The position numbers and the translations under genes were made by a program. Shown here one piece after another: positions 10,682 to 23,499 of a stretch of 64,000 bases of DNA (its first letter is position 1; each line of letters opens with the position of its first letter). The notes beneath the pieces are model-generated. The model was not told the origin of the DNA, did no database searches, and saw only the letters and a program-made list of their open reading frames with translations. The stretch covers positions 2,272,088 through 2,336,087 of the forward strand of contig NW_022985439.1 in assembly GCF_010093595.1 (NCBI RefSeq), read 5' to 3'. The DNA comes from Mytilinidion resinicola. Its lineage: Eukaryota; Ascomycota; Dothideomycetes; Mytilinidiales; Mytilinidiaceae.

Positions 10682-12686
10682 CTAGGTCAATACCTGATTT
10701 TGGATTGCTATCTCTGTAAATTTCTCGTAGGCACTTTTGAGGGACAAGGCGTGCGGAAAGAGCCCCTCTCGACTTTTTCTTAACTTCCAGTCATTCCTCT
10801 TCTCTAATGGAGTTTTCCCCCAGGCAGCCAGCACAAGCGCAACGGCAGCTGAAAACCCAGCGAGCTTCCGTTCTCCAGACTTTTTTGAAAGGACCGAGTC
10901 TTGTAGCACGCGATGAATCTAAAGCTCTTTGTTATCCTCATTGCGCTTGACGAGTGATCTTCGAATAAGGTCTGTCCGAGCAGCTGAGTAAGAGAAGCCA
11001 CGCTTGGGGTAATCTTCGAGATGCTTGTAGTCTGGGATCTTGGATGTCAACACGCGCTCTTGAATACAATCAGGGCCAAGGACTGAGAGAATCTCCTGAA
11101 GAGATCTTGGTTGGGGTTCCAATTGCTCGATTGCCCATATTGAAGCGAGGTTTCCTCTTGCTTCGGGGGATGGATGTTCCACGTTGAAAGCATGAAGATC
11201 TTTCCGGTCCGAGTTATCCTCGTAGTGTTCCAGAAAGTCGGAAAATGACAGATACTGGTATTGAATTATAGCAGCCATTTGAGAGATTGCCATTGGCAGA
11301 CCACCGAGCTTCCTAGCTATCTCCAAGGAAAGGTTCTCTTCTCGGTCGACATGGGAGAGACGTCGCAGGAATACAGCCGCCTCGTCGTCACTGAATGGCT
11401 CTAGATCGAAACTAATTGAAGCGATTGAGGGCTTAATTTGGAAAGCAGATCTCTGCTAGTTACCAAAATTGACCCGCTCTGCGACAAAGGCCAGTAGTCT
11501 TGGAGAATATCTGGGTTGTCAGCGTTGTCAAAAATAAGTAGCCAGCGTGCTTCAGCTTGGCCACCAATGTCCTCATCGTCATTCAAAACTCTTTTCGGAT
11601 TTCCAAGCCATCCCGTTGCTAACTGCCGACTAATGACAGGGTTGAGTAGTTCGGATGGGTCTTCAAGTCCAAGCCTTGAAGCGATTTGACCAAAGTCTGA
11701 GGCCTTTTAGCATGGCGAGGATCTTATCGCGATCTGCCCTTGGAGAACTTACCTTGTTGTAGTTTCTCAGGTTCGTCCACTCGGATCCAGAAGATGGCGT
11801 CGAATTTGTCTTTCCTAGAGAATGCGAATTCGATCGCGATAGAAGTTTTCCCTAGTCCGCCCATGCCGCACAGAACAACATGCTTTTGAGACCCTTGCTC
11901 GGATGAAAAGTGTGCATTGTTTTCCGGCGAGAGACAGTCTTCAAGCCTCTGGAGCACCGATTCACGGCCGAAAAAGTCCCTATTTCTCTCGGGTGTATCC
12001 ATCATGAAACATGGAAGCTTTGCGGATCGTCTCGGCGACGTAAAGTTATTGATGATAGGCAAAATTTCCCATTCTTTTTCGACAGCACCTGAGCGAGCTG
12101 TGGCTTCGTTGGTCCTTGAGACAGTGTCTGTGCGATGTGTCGTTTCCATCGCCAGGGCTAGATGTAGGATATATTTAGTGATAGCGGATAGCGGAAATGG
12201 ACGAATTGAATACATACACACTTTTGCCGCATCGTAAGAGGACAAGCTGGTGAAGCTCCCCTGGGGGGAATCAGGAATATTTGCTAGATCAAATTTAGAA
12301 GGAATTGAGACCGGTGGCCTCATGAAAGGGTGGGCATAACGGCGACTCACCGCATTTTAAGCGGTCCGCGAGGACATCGAGGCTTGTATTGCCAAGAACG
12401 ACTTTCAACCATTCTTGGAGACGACTGTCGGGTTCTCCATTATCTCTCTGTCGAAGTTTGCAAAGCTCAGCATGATCACCAGCAAGGCTATAGCATTGCT
12501 CACGTCCTGTAGAGGTTCTCGCAAGCTGTTCGTCGACAAGCCTTTTTCTCGTAAGTTGGTGCTCAGACGCGGTTTAGCCAGAATAGAGCTAAACTCGGCC
12601 ATCCCCCGTCCTGTAGTAATCTGCTCTCCGCCCTGCAGACCCTTCGGAGCTGCTGGATTCCCAAACCGTTTTCGAGCTCTCGTCAA
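10682..12686 (-). pseudogene. NB-ARC STAND (NLR-like) gene, degraded
   Basis: Read on the minus strand: an N-terminal helical region (SSILAKPRLSTNLREKGLST, later EPDSRLQEWLKVVLG), then FFGRES, P-loop CGMGGLGKTSIA, Walker B LLIFDNADN, GSILVTSRD, and the GLP box KLGGLPMAISQMA. The tail (IHRVLQDSVL onward) normally leads into TPR repeats. Lesions: a frameshift between SRDLLS and FDLEPFSDDEAA (about 11405-11460), and TAG at 10921-10919 directly before IHRVLQ. An intron of about 50 nt follows EPEKLQQ. No TPR array follows, so the 3' end is lost. Such NTPases act in fungal non-self recognition and cell death; this copy should not make full-length protein. Confidence 0.75.
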
Positions 12687-12978
12687 TTTCGGGCCCTAGC
12701 CTCGCCTGGCACAATCTCGCGGAGCCCAAATTGGACTGTGGGCATCTTTGCCCATCCCCTTACCTTTGTACAATTTCCAGGTAAGATATTGGAGAACATC
12801 CAGTATGGCGAAAAGCAAATCTATTGAAGAACTAACAATCCCAATACAAGCCCCAATTCTTAGAAAGACGTAGATGTGTTGCCAGAACCCAATACCAGCT
12901 CGGATTCCGCGCCGCGATAGAGTAACCCTCAAAACCAATAGTAGATAATTATCCTCGAAAAGGGAAACAAAGCTGATA
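12687..12978. other. intergenic, nothing recognised
   Basis: Lies between two minus-strand genes: downstream of the SNF2 gene and upstream of the NB-ARC gene. Confidence 0.4.
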
Positions 12979-15900
12979 CTATATAGATAGTAGAGATTTC
13001 ATGTCCTCGGAGACGGAATATGATTAGCTGACATCGATTTACAGCAGTGACAAGACTTACAATGACTTTTCTAAACTTATCGTCTTCCGATTCGGATTTA
13101 CTGCAATCCCATCCCAGTTGAGCAAGATACAACTTCTTCTCCTGCCTTGTTTGAATATACTACGCAGTATCAAGTAAGCTAATATCGCTATTAAATTGAG
13201 TGAGTCATACGCATACCTGCTCTACAGTATGCTCGACTATGTATCGCACGATTATGACCTTTTTCTCTTGACCCAGTCTTATGACTCGTCCAATTGCCTG
13301 CTTCTCAACGGAAGGGTTCCACTGCGGCTCAAGAATATGGACACGATTGGCCACGGTGAGATTCAAGCCGACTGCACCTGTTCCAAGCGTCATTAGGAGT
13401 GCAGGAATTGTTGGATCTTGCTGGAAGCGCAGAATCTGGGAGCGCCGTTCGGGAAGTGTCATTGAGCCGTCGACAACACAGACCGGGATATTGTGAGCGG
13501 TGAGATATGATGCGGCGAGCTTAATGGACTTCTTCCATGAAGAGAAAACAATGCTGGCACGTAAACACTAAGTACCAATCAAATAGAGCAGAAGGGGAAC
13601 GCGATATGTATGTACGTACCATTTCTCTGCTCGGTGATGCATAACATTGTGCAAAAGAGCTTCCAATTTCGAGCTGTAGCTCCTCAACTTTGATGACGCG
13701 CCGTCCGATATCGGTAGCTGCTGTTGCTCGTCTCTTAGCGATGAGCAAATGCTACCGCATACTACGCAGCGAATTCGGGTTTTGTGTATTTCCTCGGTTC
13801 GACATACACACTCTTGACAAAGGAGGTGCGAGCAGGGTAGAATTACCCCGGAGCTGGCTGATTCCTGGTCACCTATAGAGCTTACATCACATGAGCAGTA
13901 AGAGCATACTGCTTGGTCGTCTTGTTCGAGAAGAGAGAGACTTTCATCCTTAGTAGTATCAGCCTCCTCTGGCTTAACACAGAGACCGGAGTTGCAAAAG
14001 GCTCGGAGTCGTGAAATAGCACGGAAAAGGCCACTAGATGCGTCTGTGAGGTTTCTTCTCTCAATCGCTCGATCTATGGCCTGTCGGTGGCCTTCTCCGA
14101 TACGGCAATACTCGTTTCGTTCTTCTTCTGTGAGTTGTACAAGCTCAATGCGTGAGTCAGGCTCGGCAAGCTTCAGCAGGTCTTTCGTGCGCCGTAGGCA
14201 GATGCACTGCAGGAGCTCTCGCAGTCGTTGAAACCCTGCAGCATTACGCTTTTCGACGGGTCCGGCAACATGTCTGTAAAAGTCGGACAACCCGTCCAAT
14301 TGCGGTACACGGAGGAAACGGACTAAAGCCCCCAGGTCATTAAGCACATTCTGAATTGGTGTTCCAGTAAGGCACCACCGATATTTGGCTGAAAGGGCTA
14401 CCACAGCGCGGAATTGTTTAGTTTGCTGGTGCCGAATGGAGTGAGCTATAAAAATGTAAGTCGAAGTTTGGTAGAAAAAGACTAACCCCAAACCTTCATC
14501 GATGATGATGCGAAACCAATGAATATCGTGGAGGATACTATTTCGACTTGAATCTGCTATAAGTGTAGCATAAGTCGTCAAGACAATATCTGAGTCCAGA
14601 ATTTCGGTCTTGGTAGCTTTAGATGTTCCGTGATATTTTGTACATTTAAGTAACCGTGGAGCAACGTGTCTAGTCTATTCAGCAGATTCTATCTGGGATA
14701 TAGCTTTACTACTTACCTTGAGACTTCTTCCAGCTACCCATCCATGAGCACTAGTAATATAAAAGTAAGACAGATTCCGAACCTAGATCGAATTACTTAC
14801 AGACAGCAGGGCATATGACAAGGGTAGCCCGGGTTCTCTTAATTGCGCCCACTTCTTTTCCTCTACAAAAATCCTCATCTGAAAACCGCCGTGCTCGATC
14901 TAATGTCGTTGCAATGGCTGAGATCATCGTCAGAGTTTTTCCAAGTCCCATCTCATCGGCGATGATGCCTCCAAAGTCTTCGGGTGGTTTTTGCGGTTTT
15001 CTACACCCAGCCACAGAATGTTCGTAACTATGAGTGCTATTAGCAAAGAAAGCCAGATTTTGTGGTCGGGAAAGATACACACTACTTGCGATTTCGAGAG
15101 TCAACGCACTGCTTGAACAGCGAGAAGCGCTCGGACATATGTGGTGATTCTCGATCTGCAATGAAATCAAGCGCTTCCCTTTGGTGCCTTAGGGAATACA
15201 TCAGTTCAAGCCATTAGCGAACGAATTCTTTTCTTTCACTCACGGTTTTAATACAGTCGTGATGGCAGTCATATCCACATCCAGGTTTACCAGATTTCCC
15301 ATATGATCAAGATTGCCCAAAACAGTGTTAATTATATCAACAGACGGATCGCTCATGGAGCTGAATTCGGGAATTGGTACACTCATCTTCGAGTCAGAAT
15401 TGCTGATGGATGCGAAGCTGATTTCATGAGGATTATCATATGGGATGGTGCTGTCAAGAAAGTCAGGTGGTTGGAGGAAAAGGCCTGTGTCGGAGAGTAT
15501 TCTGCCAACATCTGTGCTGTTGGATCGGGATCCAAAGAAATATATGTCAATATCCAGACAGACAGATTGTCCCAGGGTCGTAAAAGAGCGGATTTTCGTT
15601 GCCCACTCCGCTGTAGCCACATACACGTTGTATCTCACTGTGGACCGATGGTCCAATTCCTGAAGAGCTTTTGATGTTTGCATATTGAGGATAGCAATGT
15701 CTGTACCATTGTTTGTTTGGAGCATGTGGATCCGTTTCATCGCGATTTGGAGTTGATAGTAATTACTTTTTGATACATCAGCATCGGGATGAATAGATGC
15801 AATGCTCGGGTCGTCGAGAAATTGGGTTTTAAGCCCGCAGATCTATGTATACTTAGTAACAACAATGAAATAAGACATAGGTGATCTACATACCATGCCA

Positions 15901-16154
15901 AAGCATACTTCATCATCTGGTCCTGGAGTGCTCGGTAATAGTGTGCAGGATCCCGCACCGTGGAAATCTGCTAGTGGCCAAGGTAATGTCTTGAGTGAAG
16001 TTTCGGATGAAGCATTATCGTTGATATATGCTGGAGGTACGTCTTGTATGAACAGGGCTGAATTGGTGTCGTACGCGATAGGCGGAACCTAGCGTTTTGC
16101 GGGCCTTCTATCCTCGCCATAATCCTCGATGAAGTTTCTCTTAGCGGAGAACAT
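12979..16154 (-). CDS. SNF2-family helicase with RING finger (RAD5/HLTF-like)
   Basis: Multi-exon minus-strand gene. From the N-terminus: MFSAKRNFIEDYGED opening (ATG 16154-16152), a domain with NVYVATAEWATKIRS, motif I GIIADEMGLGKTLT, a DEAH box split by an intron (IIIDE / AHSIRH), LTGTPIQN, a RING (CSYC ... CSHLLCQEC ... CVVCGSIC), and a helicase C-terminal part with LGTGAVGLNLT and QAIGRVIRLGQEK. The likely end is TAG 12981-12979 after an intron. Nuclear ATP-dependent DNA translocase with E3-ligase potential is inferred from the family. Oddity: codon 22 (16091-16089) is TAG in the most family-like N-terminal frame, so either the start is further downstream or the copy is damaged. Divergent from the NACHT gene at 16691. 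Confidence 0.75.
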
Positions 16155-16690
16155 TGCCGCGGCGAGAGTATTCTAAGGGAATGAAGAGAAGTTTCCGACA
16201 TGACAAAGCGAAAGAAAAGAAAATCCACTAACAAGGCCAGCCAGGCCGCCAGAAGTCGTGAGATATTTAGAATACTTAGTGCCTGTCAGGGGGAGCCGCT
16301 GCGCAGCAGTACTCTGAAAGAACCCGGCGAGCACCAGTTTCTACAAGACTGCGGCCACTGTGTTGGCAAGGCACAGCCGTAACGTGAAACATGAAGACCG
16401 ATCGGTTGTCTCAAAGGCTGAATTTGAACCCAGCCTGCCAGCTGATCAAGAGGTGGTGGCTGAGGCACGGTGCGCTAGAACTATAGTGGATTAGATCATG
16501 TCGATCCACGTTGAGCTTGGCTGCATAAATACTCCAGTCGTGAGAGCCTCGAGGGAGCCTCGAGGGAGCCTTGCGCAAGAATCGCCTCAATGTGCTGCAA
16601 GGCAGGATACAATATTATTGTTCAATAATCCTGAGCCTTCTCCAGTCAGGTCGCTCTTGAGGCCCCTCGAAAGTGTATTTTCGCGTTATC
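16155..16690. promoter_or_regulatory. divergent intergenic region, SNF2 / NACHT
   Basis: Between head-to-head genes. It contains a short direct repeat of GCCTCGAGGGA at about 16548-16570. No other signal recognised. Confidence 0.4.
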
Positions 16691-19600
16691 ATGGCGACCA
16701 CCGTTCCGCCAACAGTGGGAACTGCCCAGTTCAATCGAGTTCTCAGCGACTTCAAGCACGAGCTGTCTCAGGATGAAGTCGACGACTTCAACTTTACCAA
16801 TGCTGAAGACCTCAAAAAGGCGGTGCACCGACTGCAAGAGCAGCAAAAGTCGGAAAAGCGCATGCAGAACTTGCGTCGACTCAGTTCCTCTCTTGAAGCC
16901 ATGGACCAGTTTGATAAAGTCGTTTCCGTTTTCTTGAATGCTACCGACTATTTGGGCTTTATTTGGGTAAGTTTGTGGGAGCAATGTCTAAAAAACTGCA
17001 TTCTGACGATACCACAGGGTCCCGCAAAATTCATGCTGTTGGTAATTGCTCGGGTAGTCCTACTCTCTTTCATATCAGGCGTACTGAGAACCACCAGATT
17101 GCTGGCTCGTACTCGGAAGCCCTGAACACATTACTCGATGCCTACCAGGAAATTGGCGATCACGTACCTCTACTGGAACAATATGAGTCTCTTATCCGCA
17201 ACAGTCCATACCTTCAAGATATCGTTGGATTAATCTACAAAGACATCTTGAATTTCCACCGCAAGGCAATGAAACACTTTCGGCAACGAGGTTTGCTAAG
17301 CATTATTCTGTAAGCGGACAGACTATATACTAACGCATTTACAGCTTGGAAAAAACTCTTCCATGCGACGTGGAGAACGTTTCGCACAGACTTTGGCGCC
17401 ATCATCTCCAACCTGCAATCACATCGGAGGCTTCTCGACAGCCAGGCTATCTTTTTAGGAGTCCAAGAGACGATAAAGGCGATGGAAGAGCTCCATGAAA
17501 CGAGGAGGGTTCTTGATGACGAATGCAAGAGAAGGCAAGATGAGGATGGCAAGCATCGACAACTTGCCGTGGTTTCATGGTTGTCTGCTGCAGATAGTGC
17601 GAGCGACCACGAGGATGCGTTTGCAGTCCATGAAGATGAACCAGATAGTGGTTCGTGGCTGTTTCAGCATGATTCGACCAAAGACTGGATCGATCCGTAT
17701 TCATCATCCGAGCCTTTGCTATGGATCAATGGAAAACCTGGCGCTGGTATGGCCTGTTAACACCGTCTTCAGAACTATACTAATGTCTAGCCCTCAGGTA
17801 AAACAATTCTAGCTTCAGCTCTTATTGAGGAATGCCGACGTCAGCCACACTCCGCCGTGGCATTTTTCTATTGCAAGCATGGAGATCCCGCCCGAGACAA
17901 CTTCATCGGATTCGCACGAAGCATTATTTTCCAGTTCACAAAGTTGAACTCCTCGCTGCTGCCTTTTGTGCTCGAAAAAGAATCAAGCAGTGGCACAGAT
18001 TCGTTGCGGTCATCTAAAATCGCGAAAGAAATCCTGGCGGCTGCTGTTGAGTCCTTTGGTGACTTAATCCTTGTCATTGACGGACTGGACGAATGCATCA
18101 AGTCTCAAAAAAATGAGATAGTCTCCTGGGCACTTTCAGTAATTGCCTCGGCGGAAACCGATGATTCCAGAAACCTGCGGTGTTGCTTCCTCAGCCAGGA
18201 CGACAACGACACTGGAAGATTGCTCAAAGCTTTACCCACGTTCAAGATCACCGACAAACATAACAGCCAAGACATATCACATTTTTGTCGTCGCCGAGCA
18301 AATGAGATTGGGCAGAACTTTGGATTGTTGCCTCAGGATGTCCAAAGTTTGGCGGAGTGTGTTGCTGGAAAGGCCGACGGTAAGGCCTTCTAGGAGTCCT
18401 GAGAGATGATCTGACATAATTTAGGGATGTTCCTCTACGCAAAGCTAGTAATGGACAATTTGGATAGCCAAGTCTCCAAGGCGGCATTGAAGCAAGAAAT
18501 GAAAAGAATCCCGCCAACTCTGAACCAAGTGTAAGTATTTTGAGGTCGTAACACTCTGCAATGGGATCTAATCATAGCAGATACCGCCGAATCAGGCACC
18601 GGATTCTAGATGAATCTAGTCCTCCAGAACAGCAAGTCGCAAAGACACTACTCAGTTGGCTTCTCTGTGCAAAACGCCCACTCAAATGGCACGAAATTCA
18701 AGGGGCCATGTCCCTAGATTTAGATGACAATTCATTCGACTGCGAAAGAAGACTTGTGAGGGATATTAAACATTTCTGCGGATCTTTGGTTGAGGTACGA
18801 AGAGGTGGCGCGATATGCTTTGTCCACCTGACTGCAAAGTAGTAAGACATCCGACTTGTATATTTTTACAGCGGACTACTGACTCGTGCTCTTTTAGTTT
18901 TCTTCAGGATGAACCAGCGTTGCCGAAGCAGCTCGAGAAGCTCAACCTAACTCGCCTCTGCTTTTCTCATCTATCCCTCGATTCGCATGCTTCTGATATT
19001 ACCCAAGACTCGATTCGTGCATATGTTGTCCGTGGCGAATATGCTTTCACCGAATATGCTGTTGTCCATGCCTTCGATCATTTGCTTGATGTGCTCTCGG
19101 AAAGAGATGATATTTTCACGTTGAGCTATGGAGCTCTGGGCATGAGCTTGCGAAAGTTCGTTGAAAAGCGCGTCAGTGCGCCCAGGAAGCGGGCCTCAGT
19201 CGCAAAAACCATCGACAACAAACTTCAAGTTCTCAAGAATGAGGACTTTTTCGACAGCCTAAAACATGCCATTGTTTACCAGAAAGAATCCGAGGATAAA
19301 TCAAGAAAAAAAGTAGATGAGGAACCCGTATTGACTCTTCTCCCCCAATTAGCCCGTGTGCGCTATGTTCTGGAGAAGATGATAATTTCCGATTTCACTT
19401 CTAAGCTCGATTCTCTCTACGGCCAAAACCTTTTCAAATGTTCGGAACCACGATGTGAATCGTTCCATGATGGCTTTCCCACACAACAGATCCGCGACAA
19501 GCATCGTGACCAGCACGAACGTATCTATCTTTGCTCATTTTTAGGCTGCACATCGTCCATGATCGGTTTTAACACCGCGTTGAGTCTTAAACAACACGAA

Positions 19601-20890
19601 CAAGAGTATCACCAAGGAGTACGTAACGGAAACAGCTTCCCTTGGCATGGCACCCTGGAGAAACTGGACATCGCTGCGGAAATTAAGAACGGCAATTATG
19701 CTGCGTTTGAGCTGTGGTTATCTCGGTGGAAAGATATGATACCAAACGATCAGATTGAGATGGATGGGTGGAAATATAGCCTCCTACGTCTGGTATTTTC
19801 CTACCGCCAGAACAGGATGCTGAAGGAATTACTTGGCAAACTTCCGCCCACGTTGGACTCGCGTCAGACGACCCATGCCTTAATTGCTGCTATTAATTCT
19901 GGCAACGAGGAGGGAGTTCGAATTTTCCTCAGACACAATACTACGTTGGAAGACAGCACCATCTACAGACTTCTGACGAGCTCTCTTCTGCGGGGCGAAG
20001 ATAACATTGCCCGAGAACTACTGATATATCCCTCATCACCCTTTCTCCGTCCAGATGGAATGGCAAGAAAGGCGTCATATCTGAATCTCACTATTCGACA
20101 TGGGCGCTACGGAGTTTTCCAATATATCCTTGAAAACTACCAGGTTGACCCTGATTAAGTAGATGATAAGGGTCGTACCTCGTTGACCGTGACCGCAGAG
20201 TTTGACAGGACCGAAATGGCAACATACCTCATCACAACCCGAAACTGCAAAAAATGGGCTGCCAATAAGAAAGGCGATACTCCGCTCTCTATTGCTGGTC
20301 GCCAAGGCCATGAGGAGTTCATTTCATTGATATACCACGAGGAGAGAAATGAACCACAAGTCCAGGAATGGCTACGAACAGCCCAGCTCCATAATGCCGC
20401 CCGCGATGGATATGATCAAAAGGTCAAAGAGCTACTTAATGACGGCTCCCTGCACCTTGATGAAATGGACCGTCAAGGCCGCTCGCCGTGGTTGTGGGCA
20501 GTAGAAAAAGGCCGTGGCCGCGTTTTGGAGGTGCTTCTCAATAGGCCCGATATTAAGTTCCTCAGAAGTGGTTTGGGAATCAGTAAATACGACGAAACCG
20601 AGGGTCCTGGTCCGCTTCATGTTACCGCTCTGGCTGGGCATGATTCAGCGATGCGAGTGCTACTACAAAGTGGCAAATTTGACGGCGAACTTGACCGAAC
20701 CTGCCGGTACGTCACAAGGGCCCCGAAAGGAAAAATGATGATTGGAAGAACACCTCTAGGCATTGCAAATCAATGCGAACACAAAGATACGGTAAGGATC
20801 ATTGAGGATTACAAGACTTCTTTGGATAAGAAAGACAAAGCATCGCCAACACGCTTTCTACCAATACCAGAAGTCCGATCAACGGAGTGA
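16691..20890 (+). pseudogene. NACHT / C2H2 zinc-finger / ankyrin STAND protein with one internal stop
   Basis: Exons 16691-16966, 17018-17041, 17098-17290, 17345-17746, 17798-18379, 18425-18530, 18581-18838, 18898-20890; sum 3834 nt (1278 codons). Order: a helical N-terminal fungal STAND domain; NACHT with P-loop GKPGAGKT (split by the intron 17747-17797) and Walker B LILVIDGLDEC; a winged-helix-like region; two C2H2-like fingers (CSEPRCESFHDGF...HRDQH and CSFLGC...HEQEYH); then ankyrin-like repeats. TAA at 20156-20158 (after YQVDPD) cuts the frame, yet the same frame continues for 244 codons with repeats such as KKGDTPLSIAGRQGH. A 1033-aa product lacking the C-terminal ankyrins is still possible. 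Probable non-self or stress sensor. Confidence 0.8.
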
Positions 20891-20983
20891 ACTACAGCTG
20901 GAGCGATGTCTCGACTTCACGATCAATCACCAATAGTCGCTCTCCGATGCTGTCCCCTAGTCCATGTGGACCTCTTCGTTTAA

Positions 20984-21226
20984 TGGCTCGCTGCTGTTCT
21001 ATTCGAAAGAGTGGGGAGAATCAGAATCCTGGTCGGCGACGAGGTAGCTGCGCTTCCGCCCGACAACCTGCTTTTGCTCGGACTAAATATTCTCGGCCAA
21101 TTGACCTCCGATCAGGACGACCCTTTCACAGAGATATGTATCGGAGAGTGGCGAGAGAAAATGTGGGCGCTTCGAGAAGAAGCAGATCTTCCTGTAGTCA
21201 GACATGGGGCTGCGCAGGAGCGTTGA
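20984..21226 (+). pseudogene. C-terminal relic of the LPRELRD-type family
   Basis: The frame reads WLAAVLFERVGRIRILVGDEV and ends REEADLPVVRHGAAQER. It matches the C-terminus of the gene at 2828-4596 (AILFERVGTIRVMVDGEV ... REKAGLPVIRHENVQER). A stop lies directly upstream and the middle of the protein is missing, so this is a truncated duplicate. Confidence 0.7.
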
Positions 21227-22015
21227 AAGCATTGAACAGGCGGAGAACTCCCCTTGAAAAGCTGGAAGGAAAGGACTTCCAATACCTGAACAATGTTTCA
21301 GTTTTATCAGGCATCTTTCCCTCCTTCCTCCACCTCTCACCATAATCCAATTCACCTCTACACCTCCCATATGCATGTTCAGGACCAAGCACATCATCAC
21401 TTCATCATCCACAACATTTCCCCAAAGGCCTAAGCACTCGCTAGATCCCCCTCTCGACCCCCCAATGTCCCCTCCACTCATCATCACCGCCCTCATCACC
21501 AACCCGCGACCGCTTTACATAGGCTACACCTCTCCGGCGCCTCGCCAACAATCTTCGTACTCGTAACCGCACAAGCCGCCCCTCTCACCCACGCCGCCTA
21601 GCACCTCACGGTCGTAAGCGAGTTAAAGCGGCTGAAATAGTCGCGGGTCGCAGTATCCTGAACGTGTTTGCAGCCGCTGTAGCGGATCGATTCAATGTGA
21701 CATATTTCGAGAGGTCGTAGGAAGGGTGAGTTGGGATTTGAGGTTAGTTGAACGACTTAAAAGGTTTGAAGAAAGCAAGCTTGAAGACAGCTTTTGGAGA
21801 GTGTGAATCTAAACTCGGTGGCCGAAGCAGTTACCTTTATCTGCGGCCTTGGAAGCGACTCTGTCCACTAACAATGTCCCAAGTCATCTTCCTTCCCATT
21901 CACCGCGCCCAAACACCGCCAGCACGCCTTAGCCCCTATCAAGCCAGCTCGATACTCGACTCCACGCCGGATTGCCAACCGCCTCCCCAGCCGTGTACAT
22001 CCTCCGCCAGTATGC
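21227..22015. other. gene-free stretch
   Basis: Pyrimidine-rich plus strand with only low-complexity proline/serine frames; nothing supported. Confidence 0.4.
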
Positions 22016-22255
22016 CTACACAGCGGGATCAACAGTCCGCTTCCCCAGTATACGCACGCACCTCCCCGGACAGCGCTCCATTCGCTCCGCAACCACCTGC
22101 GTGCTCGTAACCTCGCACGCGACCTCACCCCGCTCATGGGCTTTCTCACAGAAGATAGTGAGAGGGATTTTAGTGCTGGGAACGCCAGGGCCGTCGACGA
22201 CGATGTCGCCGAGGTGGCCGCAGGGGCGGTAGAAGATGGACATGACGTGGCACAT
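22016..22255 (-). CDS. small Cys/His-containing hypothetical protein
   Basis: A 79-codon ATG frame starting MCHVMSIFYRPCGHLGDI, with later Cys residues (FCEKAH, VACEVTS, ERCPGRCVRI). Many ascomycete genomes carry short proteins with a Cys-x(n)-CGH opening of this style; the resemblance is general, not a firm family match. Further exons may follow. It could be noise. Confidence 0.3.
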   Translation of the reverse strand: MCHVMSIFYRPCGHLGDIVVDGPGVPSTKIPLTIFCEKAHERGEVACEVTSTQVVAERMERCPGRCVRILGKRTVDPAV

Positions 22256-23067
22256 GTCGTTAAAGCGAGTGGGTTGGAGGCGTGGTACGGAGTTTTAGTG
22301 GTGTTTTCGATCGTTGAAGAATGAAGGGTCTGTGAAGTACTGCTTGATTTTAGTGTGGCGGAGAATATGGCGGGTATGTTTGATACATCTGTGGGATATT
22401 TATGGATGTGTGGACGGTGTTTTCGATCGTGGTGGGTTGGTGAAGCTGTAGATAGCGTGATGGAGAAGGTTCCACTGTATTGAATTGACTGATATATGAG
22501 AAGGGAGTGTTTGTGAGGTGTTATTCGTGCGGGGATGTAGGCTAGAAGTAGCCGTCGGGAGCTTACGCGTGAGTGAAGGGAACGCACGTGACACACCTTC
22601 ACCCATCTGCCAGCCAACTACATTGCGTCCAACATATCCAGCATATCCAGTATATCCAGCGCATCCCCCTTCACCATTTGCCCGAGATTTGGAGATCTCG
22701 TTCTCTTACGCATCGTCGGCTACACATAGCGGCCATATCCACCAGCTATTCTCGCCACATATACTTCCCACATTTCTACATCGACATACCGTAGGTATTT
22801 CCCAACAACGCAACAAACAGGTCATCAAACCTTCTCCCGTCCTTCGAAACCGGCATCTCTCTTAAAAAAGTCCAACAATCCAACAACACCTACGAACCCC
22901 ATGCGCTGTCCGCACCAGCCATGCGCCAACTCACTCTCCCCACGACCTCCTGCATTTCCATATATACCCTAAATTACGCCAAATATAATTAGCCCTCAAA
23001 GCATCTAGCGCTCGAAGTACCAAGCACCCACCTATCCCCACCAAAACAAGCAACAAAACAGAGCTCA
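22256..23067. other. gene-free stretch
   Basis: Contains a short ATATCCAGC-type repeat at about 22637-22665 (CCAGCATATCCAGTATATCC). No gene supported. Confidence 0.4.
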
Positions 23068-23499
23068 ATGTGCCACATAACCCACACGCACCCCCCTTCC
23101 GCCCCCTCAACCACGGAGCTCTCAACAACCTACCTCACAGACCCAACCCGCCTCCAGCAATGCATCCACGCGCGACACACCCGGCGCCCATGCCCAGATC
23201 TAACTATCTCCCACGAATACCCATCTTCCCCTCTCCCAATACCGCCAGACACTCTCGACGAAGACGTCTTTCCCGGGCGGGCCGGTCCCCGGGGGAATAG
23301 CGCACGATCTTCAGCAAACGCAGAATCCAGGAGGAGGAGAGCGCGCGGGACGACCAAAGAAACCGCCCAGAATGAAGGAGATTGCAAAGAAGAATCCTCC
23401 AAGTGGGTCGACGATACCAGCGCTAGCGGAGAGGCCGTTGGGCGGGGTTCCGAGGAGGTCTATCGGTGGCGTAGAGGTGGTATGAACCCCCCGAGTTAG
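23068..23499 (+). CDS. hypothetical protein, weakly supported
   Basis: A 143-codon ATG frame, MCHITHTHPPSAPS..., with CIHARHTRRPCPD and a basic, Arg-rich middle. Composition is biased and no family is recognised. An upstream exon is possible because RCPHQPC occurs at about 22900. Kept because its Cys/His pattern resembles the small protein on the other side of this gap. Confidence 0.25.
   Translation: MCHITHTHPPSAPSTTELSTTYLTDPTRLQQCIHARHTRRPCPDLTISHEYPSSPLPIPPDTLDEDVFPGRAGPRGNSARSSANAESRRRRARGTTKETAQNEGDCKEESSKWVDDTSASGEAVGRGSEEVYRWRRGGMNPPS

Noticed and set aside
21868..22617. 249-codon minus-strand frame rich in Ser/Thr/Pro/Arg
   Set aside because: Low-complexity translation of pyrimidine-rich DNA; only the short Cys/His frame inside it is kept, at low confidence.
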